A DNA stretch of 64,000 nucleotides from Methylobacterium pseudosasicola (GTDB lineage: Bacteria > Pseudomonadota > Alphaproteobacteria > Rhizobiales > Beijerinckiaceae): assembly GCF_900114535.1 (NCBI RefSeq), contig NZ_FOTK01000024.1, forward strand, positions 46,341-110,340. Direction: 5' to 3'. A program made the position numbers and the translations under genes. The notes below the pieces were generated by a model, which ran no database searches, was not told where the DNA came from, and saw nothing but the letters and a program-made list of their open reading frames with translations. Shown piece after piece: positions 19,693 to 28,764 of the stretch. Every line of letters starts with the position of its first letter. Within the stretch, counting starts at the first letter, position 1.

Positions 19693-21495
19693 GTGACCGG
19701 CCGTACCCCCGCCCAAGCCGAGGACGCGCAACCGCGCGCCTCGTTCACCCAACTCCTCTCTCGACCGCTGACCTGGCCGCGCGCCCTCTGGGACGCGATC
19801 GGCCAGCGCGCGTCGTCGAGCCTGACGCGCCGCATCGTCGTGCTCAACCTCGTCGGGCTGATCGCGCTGCTCGTCGGCTTCCTCTACCTGAACCAGTTCC
19901 GGCAGGGCCTGATTCAGGCCCGGATCCAGAGCCTGGCAATCCAGGGCGAGATCATCGCGGGCGCCATCGCGGCCTCCGCCTCGGTGGATACCGATACGAT
20001 CCAGATCGACCCCGACAAGCTGCTCCAGCAGCAGGCGGGGGAATCCGCCGAGGAGGAATCGCAGCCGCTCGCCTTCTCGCTCAACCCCGAGAAGGTGGCG
20101 CCGCTACTCTCGCGTTTGGTGACCCCCACCGGCAACCGCGCCCGGGTCTACGACCAGGAAGGCGGGTTGCTGTTCGATACCCGCACCCTGTTCAAGCGCG
20201 GCGATGCCGGTCGCAGCGACCCGATCGCCGCCAAGCCGCACAAGGCCGGCATGCTCGAATCCGCCTTCCAGGCGGTCCAGGCGAAGCTGAGCGGTCTTTT
20301 CGGCAGCCGGTCCACGCAGCCCGAAGAGACCGGGCCGGTGAACGGCCACTCGCTGCGTGAGGTCCAGGCCGCGCTCAGCGGTAACCGCGGCAGTTTGGTC
20401 CGCCGCAACGCTCTGGGCGAGACCACGGTGTCGGTGGCGGTGCCGATCCATCGGGCCGGCTCGGTGCGCGGCGCGCTGCTGATCTCGACCCAGGGCGACG
20501 CCATCGACCGGGTGATCGCCTCGGAGCGGTTCGGCCTGCTCCAGGTGTTTCTCGTGGCCTCGGCCGTGATGGTGGTGCTGTCGGCACTGTTGGCCGGCGC
20601 AATCGCGGGCCCGGTTCGGCGCCTCGCCGAGGCCGCGGAAAAGGTCCGGATGGGGATCAAGACCCGGGAAGAGATCCCGGATTTTACTCAACGCACCGAC
20701 GAGATCGGCCACCTCTCCGGGGCGCTGCGGGACATGACCCAGGCACTCTACCGGCGCATCGACGCCATCGAGAGTTTTGCCGCCGATGTCAGCCACGAGC
20801 TGAAGAACCCGCTGACCTCGCTGCGCAGCGCGGTCGAGACCCTGCCGCTGGCAAAGTCGGACGATTCCCGCGGCCGGCTGATGGCGATCATCCAGCACGA
20901 CGTGAAGCGTCTCGACCGGCTGATCAGCGACATCGCCGATGCTTCGCGGCTCGACGCGGAACTGGCCCGGGCCGAGGCGCGCCGGGTCGATCTGAAGAAG
21001 CTGCTGACCACAGTGGTCTCGGTGGCGAACGAGCGCCGCCGCCCGAAGGACTGCCTGATCCAGCTCGATGTCGAGGCGATCGCCGACCAGGATGCACCGT
21101 TCACGGTCATCGGCCATGACAGCCGGCTGGGGCAGGTGGTCAACAACCTCCTCGACAACGCCCGCTCGTTCTCGCCGACCGAAGCCAAGGTGCGGGTCGC
21201 CCTGCGCCGGGTCCGCGGCGAGGTCGAGCTGGTCTGCGAGGACGAGGGGCCGGGCATCCCCGAGCACGCCCTGGAGCGGATCTTCGAGCGCTTCTACACC
21301 GACCGGCCCGAGCAGGGTTTTGGCCAGAATTCGGGTCTCGGCCTGTCGATCTCCCGTCAGATCGTCCAGGCGCATCGCGGCACGATCCGCGCCGAGAACC
21401 GCCCCGGCGCCCCCGACGAGGATGGTGAGCCTACGGTTCGCGGCGCCCGCTTCACCGTCCGCCTGCCGGCGGCGCCCCGCCAGCTCCACGCCTGA
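19693..21495 (+). CDS. chvG: Sensor histidine kinase ChvG
   Basis: 600 aa from a GTG start that follows AAGGAT by 7 bases. Membrane segment 1 is at about residues 47-68 (VVLNLVGLIALLVGFLYL), followed by a periplasmic sensor domain of about 210 residues and membrane segment 2 near 285-305. A HAMP domain (PVRRLAEAAEKV), the HisKA H box with phospho-His (SHELKNPLTS) and the ATPase N box NNLLDNARSF, G1 DEGPGIP and G2 GLGLSIS follow in order. Cognate kinase for ChvI. Its stop overlaps the hprK start as TGATG. Confidence 0.94.
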   Translation: MTGRTPAQAEDAQPRASFTQLLSRPLTWPRALWDAIGQRASSSLTRRIVVLNLVGLIALLVGFLYLNQFRQGLIQARIQSLAIQGEIIAGAIAASASVDTDTIQIDPDKLLQQQAGESAEEESQPLAFSLNPEKVAPLLSRLVTPTGNRARVYDQEGGLLFDTRTLFKRGDAGRSDPIAAKPHKAGMLESAFQAVQAKLSGLFGSRSTQPEETGPVNGHSLREVQAALSGNRGSLVRRNALGETTVSVAVPIHRAGSVRGALLISTQGDAIDRVIASERFGLLQVFLVASAVMVVLSALLAGAIAGPVRRLAEAAEKVRMGIKTREEIPDFTQRTDEIGHLSGALRDMTQALYRRIDAIESFAADVSHELKNPLTSLRSAVETLPLAKSDDSRGRLMAIIQHDVKRLDRLISDIADASRLDAELARAEARRVDLKKLLTTVVSVANERRRPKDCLIQLDVEAIADQDAPFTVIGHDSRLGQVVNNLLDNARSFSPTEAKVRVALRRVRGEVELVCEDEGPGIPEHALERIFERFYTDRPEQGFGQNSGLGLSISRQIVQAHRGTIRAENRPGAPDEDGEPTVRGARFTVRLPAAPRQLHA

Positions 21496-21935
21496 TGCCG
21501 AGCCTTCACGCCGCCTGCGTCGTCCTGGGCGAGTCCGGCATCCTGATTCGCGGGCCCTCGGGCTCGGGCAAGTCGAGCCTGGCGCTGCTCCTCGCCGCCG
21601 AGAGGGATGGGGCCTTCGTCGCGGACGACCGGGTCGTTTGCGAGCGGCGCGCGGGCACGCTGGTCGCCCGGCCACACGACGCCCTGGTCGGGCAGGTCGA
21701 AATCCGCGGCCAAGGTATTCTTTCGGCTCAAGACCTCGGCCTCGCGATCCGCCCCGAAGCGATCGTAGGCCTCGCGATCGATCTCGTCGCAGAATCACCC
21801 CGCCTGCCCGAGCCGCCGGAGGACGCCGAAATATTGGACCTTCGAATACCCCGCCTGGTCCTTGACCGCGGCGTGCGGCGTGCCGGATTAGCACCGTTGC
21901 TGATTCGTGCGGCACTGCGGAAGCAGAAGCCGTGA
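21495..21935 (+). CDS. hprK: HPr kinase/phosphorylase, short alphaproteobacterial form
   Basis: 146 aa, corresponding only to the C-terminal catalytic domain of Gram-positive HprK. The P loop GPSGSGKSS (about residues 20-28) and ADDRVVCERR are present, with the C-terminal VLDRGVRRAG region. The short form phosphorylates HPr on Ser to modulate the regulatory PTS in Rhizobiales and is normally encoded next to chvG. Translation is coupled to chvG by the TGATG overlap. Its substrate HPr (ptsH) is not encoded in the window. Confidence 0.85.
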   Translation: MPSLHAACVVLGESGILIRGPSGSGKSSLALLLAAERDGAFVADDRVVCERRAGTLVARPHDALVGQVEIRGQGILSAQDLGLAIRPEAIVGLAIDLVAESPRLPEPPEDAEILDLRIPRLVLDRGVRRAGLAPLLIRAALRKQKP

Positions 21936-22109
21936 CTTCGCAGCCGCACAGGTGGTTGATTCGCGTCACGGTGGCGAGACCCCATGGCGCCCGGGGAGCC
22001 CGCATGGCATGATCGCGGCAATGTCCGAGCAAAAACGTCGCGATCGCCTTGTTGGGACCTGTGCATTGCACAACATGGCGGCAGACAGAGGACGTTGGAA
22101 CACGTGTCG

Positions 22110-22511
22110 ATGATTGGCATGGTGCTCGTCACTCACGGGCTATTGGCGACCGAATTCAAGGCCGCCCTGGAGCACGTGGTCGGCCCACAGGATCAGATCG
22201 AGACGATCACGATCGGGCCGGAAGACGATATGGAATTGCGACGCCGGGACATCATGTCCGCGGTCTGTCGCGTGAACACCGGTGACGGTGTGGTGGTGCT
22301 CACCGACATGTTCGGCGGCACGCCCTCGAACCTTGCGCTCTCCTGTATGAACGGCGGCTCGGTCGAGGTGGTGGCGGGGATCAACCTGCCGATGCTGATC
22401 AAGCTGGCGAGCGTCCGCGACGAGGAGAATCTCGGCGACGCCGTCCTTCACGCCCAGGAAGCCGGCCGCAAATACATCAACGTCGCCTCGCGCGTTCTGG
22501 CCGGCAAATAA
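22110..22511 (+). CDS. manX: PTS system EIIA component, mannose type (ManX-like)
   Basis: 133 aa. Single EIIA-Man domain: the phospho-accepting His9 lies in VTHG, followed by MFGGTPSNLALS (about residues 64-75) and INLPML. No sugar-specific EIIB/EIIC is encoded nearby, so it belongs to the non-transporting regulatory PTS of Alphaproteobacteria. The ATG at 22110 is preceded by GGAA nine bases away; the frame is open upstream without support. A gap of 174 bases separates it from hprK. In most relatives ptsH follows directly; here the next gene runs the other way. Confidence 0.88.
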   Translation: MIGMVLVTHGLLATEFKAALEHVVGPQDQIETITIGPEDDMELRRRDIMSAVCRVNTGDGVVVLTDMFGGTPSNLALSCMNGGSVEVVAGINLPMLIKLASVRDEENLGDAVLHAQEAGRKYINVASRVLAGK

Positions 22512-22517
22512 CGTTTT

Positions 22518-23411
22518 TCAGCCTTCGATGAGCGCCGCCTCCGGGACAGGCCGGCGCGACGTGGCGGTGATGCCCGCGGAGGCCGCGATCACCAGCCCGA
22601 TGGCGAGCCACTGAACGGGGCCGAGCCGCTCGCCCAGCAGGGCGAAGCCCGCGCAGGCCGCCACCGCCGGCTCCAGGCTCATCAGCACGCCGAAGCTTTT
22701 GCGGTCGAGGCGCCGCAGGGCGAACATCTCCAGCGAATAGGGCAGGGCGCTCGACATCAGCGCCACGGTGAGGCCCGCAACGAGGATCTCGGGCGCGAGC
22801 AGGCCCAACCCGGCCTCCGCGAAGCCGAACGGCGCCACCACCAGGGCGGCCGTCAGCATGCCCAGCGACACGGCTTGGCCTCCATCGATTCGGCCGGCGC
22901 GCTGGCCGAACAGGATGTAGAGCGCCCAGGCCAGGGCCGCCCCAAGGGCGAGGAGGATTCCGAGCGGGTCGAGCGCACTGGTCGACGCGACCGGCAGGAG
23001 CAGCCCGAGTCCCACCACCGCCACGCCGATCCATAGAAAATCCGTCCTGCGGCGCGACGCGATCAGCGCGATGGAGAGCGGCCCGGCGAACTCGATCGCC
23101 ACCGCAGGCCCGAGCGGCAGGCGCGCGATCGACAGGTAGAACAGCAGGTTCATCAGCCCCAGGGTTACCCCGTAGAGCGCGATCCACCCGGCCTCGCGCC
23201 GCAACAGGCTGCGCCGCCAGGGCCGCCAGACGGCCATCAGGATCAGCGCCGAGAAACCCACGCGCAGGGCCGAGGTCCCCGCCGCGCCGACGACCGGGAA
23301 CAGGTTTTTCGCAATCGTCGCGCCGTATTGCAGGGAGACCATGCCGGTCACCAGGGCGGCGACGGGGAGGACGGTGGCGCCGAGGCTCGGCTTGGTGTTC
23401 GTCACGGACAC
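22518..23411 (-). CDS. EamA/DMT-superfamily exporter, RhtA-like
   Basis: About 297 aa from a GTG at 23411 (or 23405). Ten hydrophobic segments in two homologous EamA halves; features such as LLFYLSIARLPLGPAVAIEFAGPL and SLEPAVAACAGFALLGE (in pieces) match the threonine/homoserine exporter RhtA group. It likely exports amino acids or related small molecules. The open frame continues upstream to 23900, but that part is a decayed fic gene whose own stop lies in another frame at 23419-23421, so the transporter should begin at the GTG just after it. No strong ribosome site is visible. Confidence 0.8.
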   Translation of the reverse strand: MSVTNTKPSLGATVLPVAALVTGMVSLQYGATIAKNLFPVVGAAGTSALRVGFSALILMAVWRPWRRSLLRREAGWIALYGVTLGLMNLLFYLSIARLPLGPAVAIEFAGPLSIALIASRRRTDFLWIGVAVVGLGLLLPVASTSALDPLGILLALGAALAWALYILFGQRAGRIDGGQAVSLGMLTAALVVAPFGFAEAGLGLLAPEILVAGLTVALMSSALPYSLEMFALRRLDRKSFGVLMSLEPAVAACAGFALLGERLGPVQWLAIGLVIAASAGITATSRRPVPEAALIEG

Positions 23412-23418
23412 GGATCTT

Positions 23419-23935
23419 TCAGACGTGCGGCTCGACCAGACGGTAGCTGGTGCTGCGTCCCCCGCCGGGCCGCGCATCAGGAGCCCGCGTGCGCTCAACT
23501 CTTCGATGTCGCGAAGGGCGGTATCGTGCGAGCACTTCGCGATCTGCGCCCATTTCGACGTCGTGAGCTTGCCCTCGAATCCGTCGAGGAGGCGGCCCAG
23601 CATCATGCGCTGGCGCGGGTTCACGGGCTGCGCTTCCAGAGCGCGCCAGAACCGCTCCTTGCGCAGGACCGCCGTGAGCGTGGTCTCGGCGTCGGCGATT
23701 GCCCTATCGAGGATTCCGAGAAACCACGCTAGCTGCGTGGACAGATGGTAGAGCGCCGTCTCGTCTCCTCGGCTGCGCCCGAGCCCCGTCGGGGGTGGCA
23801 CAGCCGATGCGGCCATTGCCATCGTTGAACGGATGGATGGTGACGAATCGCAGCTAGAGGCGCGAGAAGCGCCGCCTCGTCCCAACGGAAGCTCGGCCAT
23901 TTGATATGATCACAGGCATGAACCCATCGACGCAT
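23419..23935 (-). pseudogene. Decayed Fic-family AMPylator gene (DUF4172-Fic remnant)
   Basis: About 515 bases remain of a gene normally near 1.1 kb. It begins with ATG 23935 and MRRWV...WPSFRWDEAALLAPLAAIRH, the DUF4172 start of Fic proteins. After a large internal deletion, the Fic active-site motif IHPFNDGNGRIG is readable in the next frame at about 23805-23835. A second short deletion and frame change lead to LYHLSTQLAWFLGILDRAI...GFEGKLTTSKWAKIAKCS-like winged-helix sequence, the usual Fic C-terminus. A final shift in a run of five G gives GGRSTSYRLVEPHV and TGA. Three frame or deletion lesions make it inactive. Fic enzymes transfer AMP to protein targets. Confidence 0.8.
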
Positions 23936-23947
23936 GGCATGCGTCGA
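23927..23947. promoter_or_regulatory. 21-base perfect palindrome over the start of the fic remnant
   Basis: TCGACGCATG and CATGCGTCGA flank one central G; the sequence covers the first codons of the fic remnant. A further copy of TCGACGCAT occurs at 23961-23969, which forms a second inverted pair with GCGTCGA at 23941-23947. Clustered half-sites at a promoter/start look like an operator, possibly for autoregulation of the lost system, but no regulator is known here. Confidence 0.4.
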
Positions 23948-23993
23948 TTGTCCGGCCAAATCGACGCATCGGTCCCGGGGGACCGGCGCACGC

Positions 23994-25307
23994 TCACAAA
24001 ATAAACCGGCTGAGATCGGCGTTGGCTGCGAGATCCTCGACGCGCGCCCGGACATAGGCGGCGTCGATCGGCACCGTCTCGCCGGAGCGGTCGGTGGCCG
24101 TGAAGGAAATCTCGTCAATCACGCGCTCCAGAACGGTCTGGAGGCGGCGGGCGCCGATATTCTCGACGGAGGAATTTACCTCGACCGCCACCTTGGCGAG
24201 GGCGTCCACGGCGTCGTCCGTGAAGGTGAGGGTCACGCCCTCGGTCTGCATCAACGCCACCGTCTGCTTGAGCAGGCTGGCCTCGGTGGAGGTCAGGATC
24301 TGGCGGAAATCGTCCACGGTCAGCGGCTGCAATTCGACGCGGATCGGTAGGCGGCCCTGGAGCTCGGGCAGGAGGTCGGACGGCTTCGAGACGTGGAAGG
24401 CGCCCGACGCGATGAACAGCACGTGGTCGGTCTTCACCGGGCCGTGCTTGGTCGCCACCGTAGTCCCCTCGATCAGCGGCAGCAGGTCGCGCTGCACGCC
24501 CTCACGGGAGACGTCGCCGGTGGAGCGGCCCTCACGGGTGCAGATCTTGTCGATTTCGTCGAGGAAGACGATGCCGTTGTTCTCGACCTCGCGGATCGCC
24601 TCGCGGATCAGGGCGTCGTCGTCGACCAGCTTGTCGGATTCCTCGGCGAGCAGCGGCGCGTAGGCGTCCCGCACCAGGATCCGGCGGGGCTTGCCGCGCT
24701 GGCCGCCCAGCGCCTTGCCGAGCACGTCGCCGATGTTGATCGCCCCCATGGAGGCGCCCGGCATGCCGGGGATCTCGAACATCGGCAGGCCGGCGGGGGC
24801 GCCCGAAGCGAGTTCCAGCTCGACCTCCTTGTCGTCGAGCTCGCTGTCGCGCAGCTTGCGGCGGAAGCTGTCGCGGGTCGCCTGGCTGGCGGTGGGCCCG
24901 ACCAGGGCGTCGAGGATGCGGTTCTCGGCGGCCGCCTCGGCCTTGGCCTTCACGGCCTCCCGCTTCACCTGCCGGGTCAGGCCGATCGCGACCTCCACGA
25001 GGTCGCGGACGATCTGCTCCACGTCGCGGCCGACATAGCCGACCTCGGTGAACTTGGTGGCCTCGATTTTCAGGAACGGGGCGTTGGCGAGCCGCGCGAG
25101 GCGCCGGGCGATCTCGGTCTTGCCGCAGCCGGTCGGCCCGATCATCAGGATGTTCTTGGGCGCCACCTCCTCGCGGAGCGGGCCGGTCAGCTGCTGGCGC
25201 CGCCAGCGGTTGCGCAGCGCGATCGCGACGGCGCGCTTGGCGTCGTGCTGCCCGACGATGAAGCGATCGAGTTCGGACACGATCTCGCGCGGAGAGAACG
25301 TCGTCAC
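23994..25307 (-). CDS. hslU: ATP-dependent protease ATPase subunit HslU
   Basis: 437 aa. AAA+ unfoldase that feeds proteins to the HslV peptidase. N domain FSPREIVSELDRFIVGQ, Walker A GPTGCGKTEIA (about residues 57-67), an insertion I domain at about 105-235 including GDVLGKALGGQRGKP, Walker B IVFLDEIDKI, sensor I region LFIASGAFH and C-terminal ADLSRFIL that inserts into HslV. I use the GTG at 25307 (VTTFSPRE); the frame extends 13 codons to a TTG. hslV lies 3.5 kb away on the same strand, separated by two unrelated genes. Confidence 0.96.
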   Translation of the reverse strand: MTTFSPREIVSELDRFIVGQHDAKRAVAIALRNRWRRQQLTGPLREEVAPKNILMIGPTGCGKTEIARRLARLANAPFLKIEATKFTEVGYVGRDVEQIVRDLVEVAIGLTRQVKREAVKAKAEAAAENRILDALVGPTASQATRDSFRRKLRDSELDDKEVELELASGAPAGLPMFEIPGMPGASMGAINIGDVLGKALGGQRGKPRRILVRDAYAPLLAEESDKLVDDDALIREAIREVENNGIVFLDEIDKICTREGRSTGDVSREGVQRDLLPLIEGTTVATKHGPVKTDHVLFIASGAFHVSKPSDLLPELQGRLPIRVELQPLTVDDFRQILTSTEASLLKQTVALMQTEGVTLTFTDDAVDALAKVAVEVNSSVENIGARRLQTVLERVIDEISFTATDRSGETVPIDAAYVRARVEDLAANADLSRFIL

Positions 25308-25423
25308 CGCTGTGCCATCCTGTTTTTCCCGGCCCGAAGAAACCAAGAGCCCAGGCCGGGAATGGGGTTCCGGCGCGCGCGACGCAAGAGGCGAAGCGCG
25401 GCCGGAGAGGGCAGGTTAGCGCC

Positions 25424-26920
25424 TCAGTGCCCCGCTGGCGACGCCGCGGCGCCGGCCTTGTCGTGCGTGCCGAAGCGCTCGACCAGAGTCGCGCTGGCCT
25501 CATTCAGGCCGACGACCTCGACGATCCGCCCGCGGGCGCGGGCCTTCAGGACTACGCGGTCGAGGGCGGCCACCGCCGAGATGTCCCAGAAATGCGCCGC
25601 GTGCACGTCGATGACGAGGCGATCCACCGGCTCCAGCACATCGATCGCCTCGGCGAACGTGCCCGCCGAGGCGAAGAACACCTGGCCGGTGACCCGATAG
25701 GTCCGGGTCCGGCCATCGGCCGAGAGCTCGGATGTCACGTGGCTGAGCCGCGACACCTTGCCAGCAAAAAACACCCCGGACAGGAGCACACCGGCTAGGA
25801 CGCCCATCGCCAAGTCCTTGGTGGCGACCACGACCAGGACGGTTGCCAGCATCACCGCCGAGGAGGGCAGGGGGTTGGTGCGCAGCTGCGCCAGCGAGCG
25901 CCAGGAGAAGGTGTTCAGCGAGACCATGATCATCACGGCCGTCAGCGCCGCGACCGGCACCACAGCCAACAGGTCCTGAAGCGCCACGAGGAGCAGGAGC
26001 AGGAACGCACCGGCCACCAGCGTGGACAGGCGGCCCCGGGCGCCCGAGGAGACGTTGATGACCGACTGACCGATCATCGCGCAGCCGCCCATGCCGCCGA
26101 ACACGGCCGACGCCATGTTGGCGACGCCCTGGCCCATGCATTCCCGGTTCTTGTCGCTACCAGTATCGGTCATGTCGTCGACGATCTGCGCGGTGAGCAG
26201 GCTTTCCAGCAGGCCGACTGCGGCCAGCGTCGCCGCGTAAGGCAGCAGGATCCGCAGTGTGTTGAAGGTCAGCGGCACGTCCGGCAGCGCAAAGCTCGGC
26301 AGCGTCGAGGGCAGGGCGCCCAAATGCGAGACCGTGCGCACGTCGAGGTGAAAGATCGCCGTCACCGCGGTCAGCACCGCGATCGCCACCAGGGGCGAGG
26401 GCACCGCCCGGGTGATCCGTGGGAAGCCGTAGATGATCGCGAGCCCCAGCGCGATCAGCCCGTAGGTGGCGGGCGTCACACCGGTCAGTTCGGGCATCTG
26501 TGCCAGAAAGATCAGGATCGCCAGCGCGTTGACGAAGCCGGTCATCACCGATTGCGAGACGAACCGCATCAGCCGGCCGAGCTTGAGCAGGCCGGCCAGG
26601 ATCTGGATCACGCCCATCAGGATGGTGGCGGCAAACAGGTACTGGACGCCGTGCTCGCGGACGAGATCGACCATCACCACTGCGGTGGCGGCGGTGGCGG
26701 CCGAGATCATGGCCGGGCGGCCACCCGCGAAGGCGATCGTGCAGGCGATGACCACCGAGGCGTAGAGCCCGACCTTCGGATCTACCCCGGCGATGACCGA
26801 GAAGCCGATCGCCTCCGGAATGAGCGCGAGGGCGACGACGATGCCCGACAGGGTATCGCCGCGGATATTGGAGACCCACGTGCCGAGAAGGCCGGCGGGT
26901 CCGGATGTGCTGCGTTGCAT
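25424..26920 (-). CDS. SulP-family inorganic anion transporter with STAS domain
   Basis: 498 aa. Ten to twelve membrane segments, starting with GDTLSGIVVALALIPEAIGFSVIAGVDP (in pieces), which is the SulP signature near the N-terminus. QSVMTGFVNALAI and a cytoplasmic C-terminal STAS domain (VIDVHAAHFWDISAVAALD) follow. SulP proteins carry sulfate, bicarbonate or related anions; substrate cannot be decided. The ATG at 26920 is chosen over a GTG six codons upstream. It lies between hslU and the chemotaxis receptor, all leftward, with 116 and 172 bases of spacing. Confidence 0.88.
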   Translation of the reverse strand: MQRSTSGPAGLLGTWVSNIRGDTLSGIVVALALIPEAIGFSVIAGVDPKVGLYASVVIACTIAFAGGRPAMISAATAATAVVMVDLVREHGVQYLFAATILMGVIQILAGLLKLGRLMRFVSQSVMTGFVNALAILIFLAQMPELTGVTPATYGLIALGLAIIYGFPRITRAVPSPLVAIAVLTAVTAIFHLDVRTVSHLGALPSTLPSFALPDVPLTFNTLRILLPYAATLAAVGLLESLLTAQIVDDMTDTGSDKNRECMGQGVANMASAVFGGMGGCAMIGQSVINVSSGARGRLSTLVAGAFLLLLLVALQDLLAVVPVAALTAVMIMVSLNTFSWRSLAQLRTNPLPSSAVMLATVLVVVATKDLAMGVLAGVLLSGVFFAGKVSRLSHVTSELSADGRTRTYRVTGQVFFASAGTFAEAIDVLEPVDRLVIDVHAAHFWDISAVAALDRVVLKARARGRIVEVVGLNEASATLVERFGTHDKAGAAASPAGH

Positions 26921-27092
26921 GATGATGAGAATCCGCACGAGACGCGCGTCCGCTCGTTGGGCGGATCGTGTGGCGTCTCGGATGCGTGGTCCGGCGGATC
27001 GGCGGCCGGAAGAGCCACCCGGGCTTTCACCGGGTCCTTGCGAATGCCCCGGACCCTATGGGGCATTGCGCTGCAACGCAACGTCGGCTGCG

Positions 27093-28763
27093 TCAGGCAG
27101 CCCGCACCTGAGCCACGAAGCCCGCGACCTCTTGGCCGAGCCCGTCCGACCGGCGGGCGATGTCGGCGGCGGCGTCCAAGACCTGGCCGGCGCTGGCGCC
27201 GGTCTCGTGGGCGGCGCCGAGCACCTGCGCCATCGTCTCGGTGACGGCGCGGGTCCCGCTCGCCGCTTCGGCGACGCTGCGGGCGATCTCCTGCGTCGCG
27301 ACTTGCTGCTCCTCGACCGCGGCGGCGACGCCGATGGCGATACCGTGGACCTGCTCGATCGTGCCGCCGATCTCCTCGATGGCGGCCACCGCCTCGTGGG
27401 TCGCGGCGCGCATCGCGGCGATCTGCCCGGTGATCTCGTCGGTGGCCCGGGCTGTCTGGGTCGCGAGCGCCTTCACTTCCGTGGCGACCACCGCGAAGCC
27501 GCGCCCAGCCTCGCCGGCGCGCGCCGCCTCGATGGTGGCGTTCAACGCCAGCAGGTTGGTCTGGCCGGCGATGGTCGAAATCAGCGACACGACTTGGCCG
27601 ATGCCGTCGGCGCTCCGGGCGAGAGCCTGGACGCTGGTGCGGGTCCGCCGCGCCGCCTCGACGGCGCCAGCGGCGGCCTCGGAGGTCTGCGAGACCTGGA
27701 CGCCGATCTCGCTCGCCGTGGCCGCGAGCTCTTCCGTGGCGGCTGCCACCGCCTCGACGTTGTGCGCCGTGGTCTCGGCGGCCCGGGTCACGACCCGGGA
27801 TTGCTGGTCGGTGCGCTCGGCATTGCCGGCCATCGCGGCGGCGGCCCGCTCCATGCCGGCGGCGGCCTCGGCGAGGTGGCCGACCAGACCGCCGATGCTG
27901 CCCTCGAACTGATCGGCGAGCCCGATCATCTCGGCGCGCTTGCGCGTCGCCGCCTCGGTGCCGGTCCGCTCGCGCTCCTGACGCAGGGTTTCGGCCTCTC
28001 GCATCGTCCCGGCGAACACCGCCATGCTCGTCCAGATCGCCCCGATCTCGTCGCGGCCGGCCTTCACTGCCGGGAGGGTCAGGTCGCCACGCGAAAGGCG
28101 CTGGATCGCGTCGGACACCGCCCGCAACGGCCGGGCGATCTGGCGCTGCCCCACGAGAATGCCGAGGGCGGCGCAGGCGAGGGTCCCCAGCAGGGCGAGC
28201 CCGAGGAGGAGCAGCATGCGCGCCTGGAAGAGATCCTGCGTCTCGGCCTTGACGGTGGCCATCTCAGCGCGTCCGCGGCCGACCAGCGCGTCGATGCTGG
28301 CCTGGAACGCCTTGCGGTTGGCCCGGTTCGCGTCGTTGAAGCCCAGATCGGCGGCGGCGCGCGGGCCGATCGTTTCGCCGGCCTGCGCGATCGCGGTCCG
28401 CATCGTCCGGTAGGCGTCGGCGTTGCGCGCCATCGCATCGAACAGCGGGCGCTCGTCTTCGGTGACCAGGGGCGCCCAGGCCGCGCGCAGCGCGTCCATG
28501 TCGGCGAGACCTTTTCGGACGCCAGCGGCATATTTCGCCGCGTCGGAGGCGTCCGCGGCGGCGTAAACACCGCGGGAGTCCATCGTCACCTCGGCGGCGA
28601 GGCGGTTGAAGTTCGCAGCGTTGAGCGCGCGCGTGGAGGCGCCCTCGACCTGGGCCAACGAGCGCTCGAAGCTCTGCAGCATGGCGACGCTTACGCCGGC
28701 CACGACCAACGTCGTGAGGCTGCAGGCACCCACGAAGCCCAGGAGTTTCCCACCGATCTTCAT
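27093..28763 (-). CDS. Methyl-accepting chemotaxis protein
   Basis: 556 aa. Two membrane segments (about residues 8-29 and 184-206) bracket a helical periplasmic sensor of the four-helix-bundle type, then a HAMP domain (QRQIARPLRAVSDAIQRL) and a long coiled-coil signalling domain. The hairpin tip, normally EAARAGEAGRGFAVVA, is intact near residue 405-420. There is no CheR-tether pentapeptide at the C-terminus (ends FVAQVRAA). The ligand is unknown. A near-perfect inverted repeat sits immediately upstream of the start codon. Confidence 0.93.
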   Translation of the reverse strand: MKIGGKLLGFVGACSLTTLVVAGVSVAMLQSFERSLAQVEGASTRALNAANFNRLAAEVTMDSRGVYAAADASDAAKYAAGVRKGLADMDALRAAWAPLVTEDERPLFDAMARNADAYRTMRTAIAQAGETIGPRAAADLGFNDANRANRKAFQASIDALVGRGRAEMATVKAETQDLFQARMLLLLGLALLGTLACAALGILVGQRQIARPLRAVSDAIQRLSRGDLTLPAVKAGRDEIGAIWTSMAVFAGTMREAETLRQERERTGTEAATRKRAEMIGLADQFEGSIGGLVGHLAEAAAGMERAAAAMAGNAERTDQQSRVVTRAAETTAHNVEAVAAATEELAATASEIGVQVSQTSEAAAGAVEAARRTRTSVQALARSADGIGQVVSLISTIAGQTNLLALNATIEAARAGEAGRGFAVVATEVKALATQTARATDEITGQIAAMRAATHEAVAAIEEIGGTIEQVHGIAIGVAAAVEEQQVATQEIARSVAEAASGTRAVTETMAQVLGAAHETGASAGQVLDAAADIARRSDGLGQEVAGFVAQVRAA

Positions 28764-28764
28764 T

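Noticed and set aside
20104..22071. A minus-strand frame of 655 codons opposite chvG and hprK
   Set aside because: Entirely antisense to genes with intact catalytic motifs, and with the skewed composition of shadows.
22518..23900. A 460-codon frame that looks like a DNA-binding domain fused to an EamA transporter
   Set aside because: The N-terminal part is a fic remnant whose proper end lies in another frame; the fusion is produced by frameshifts.
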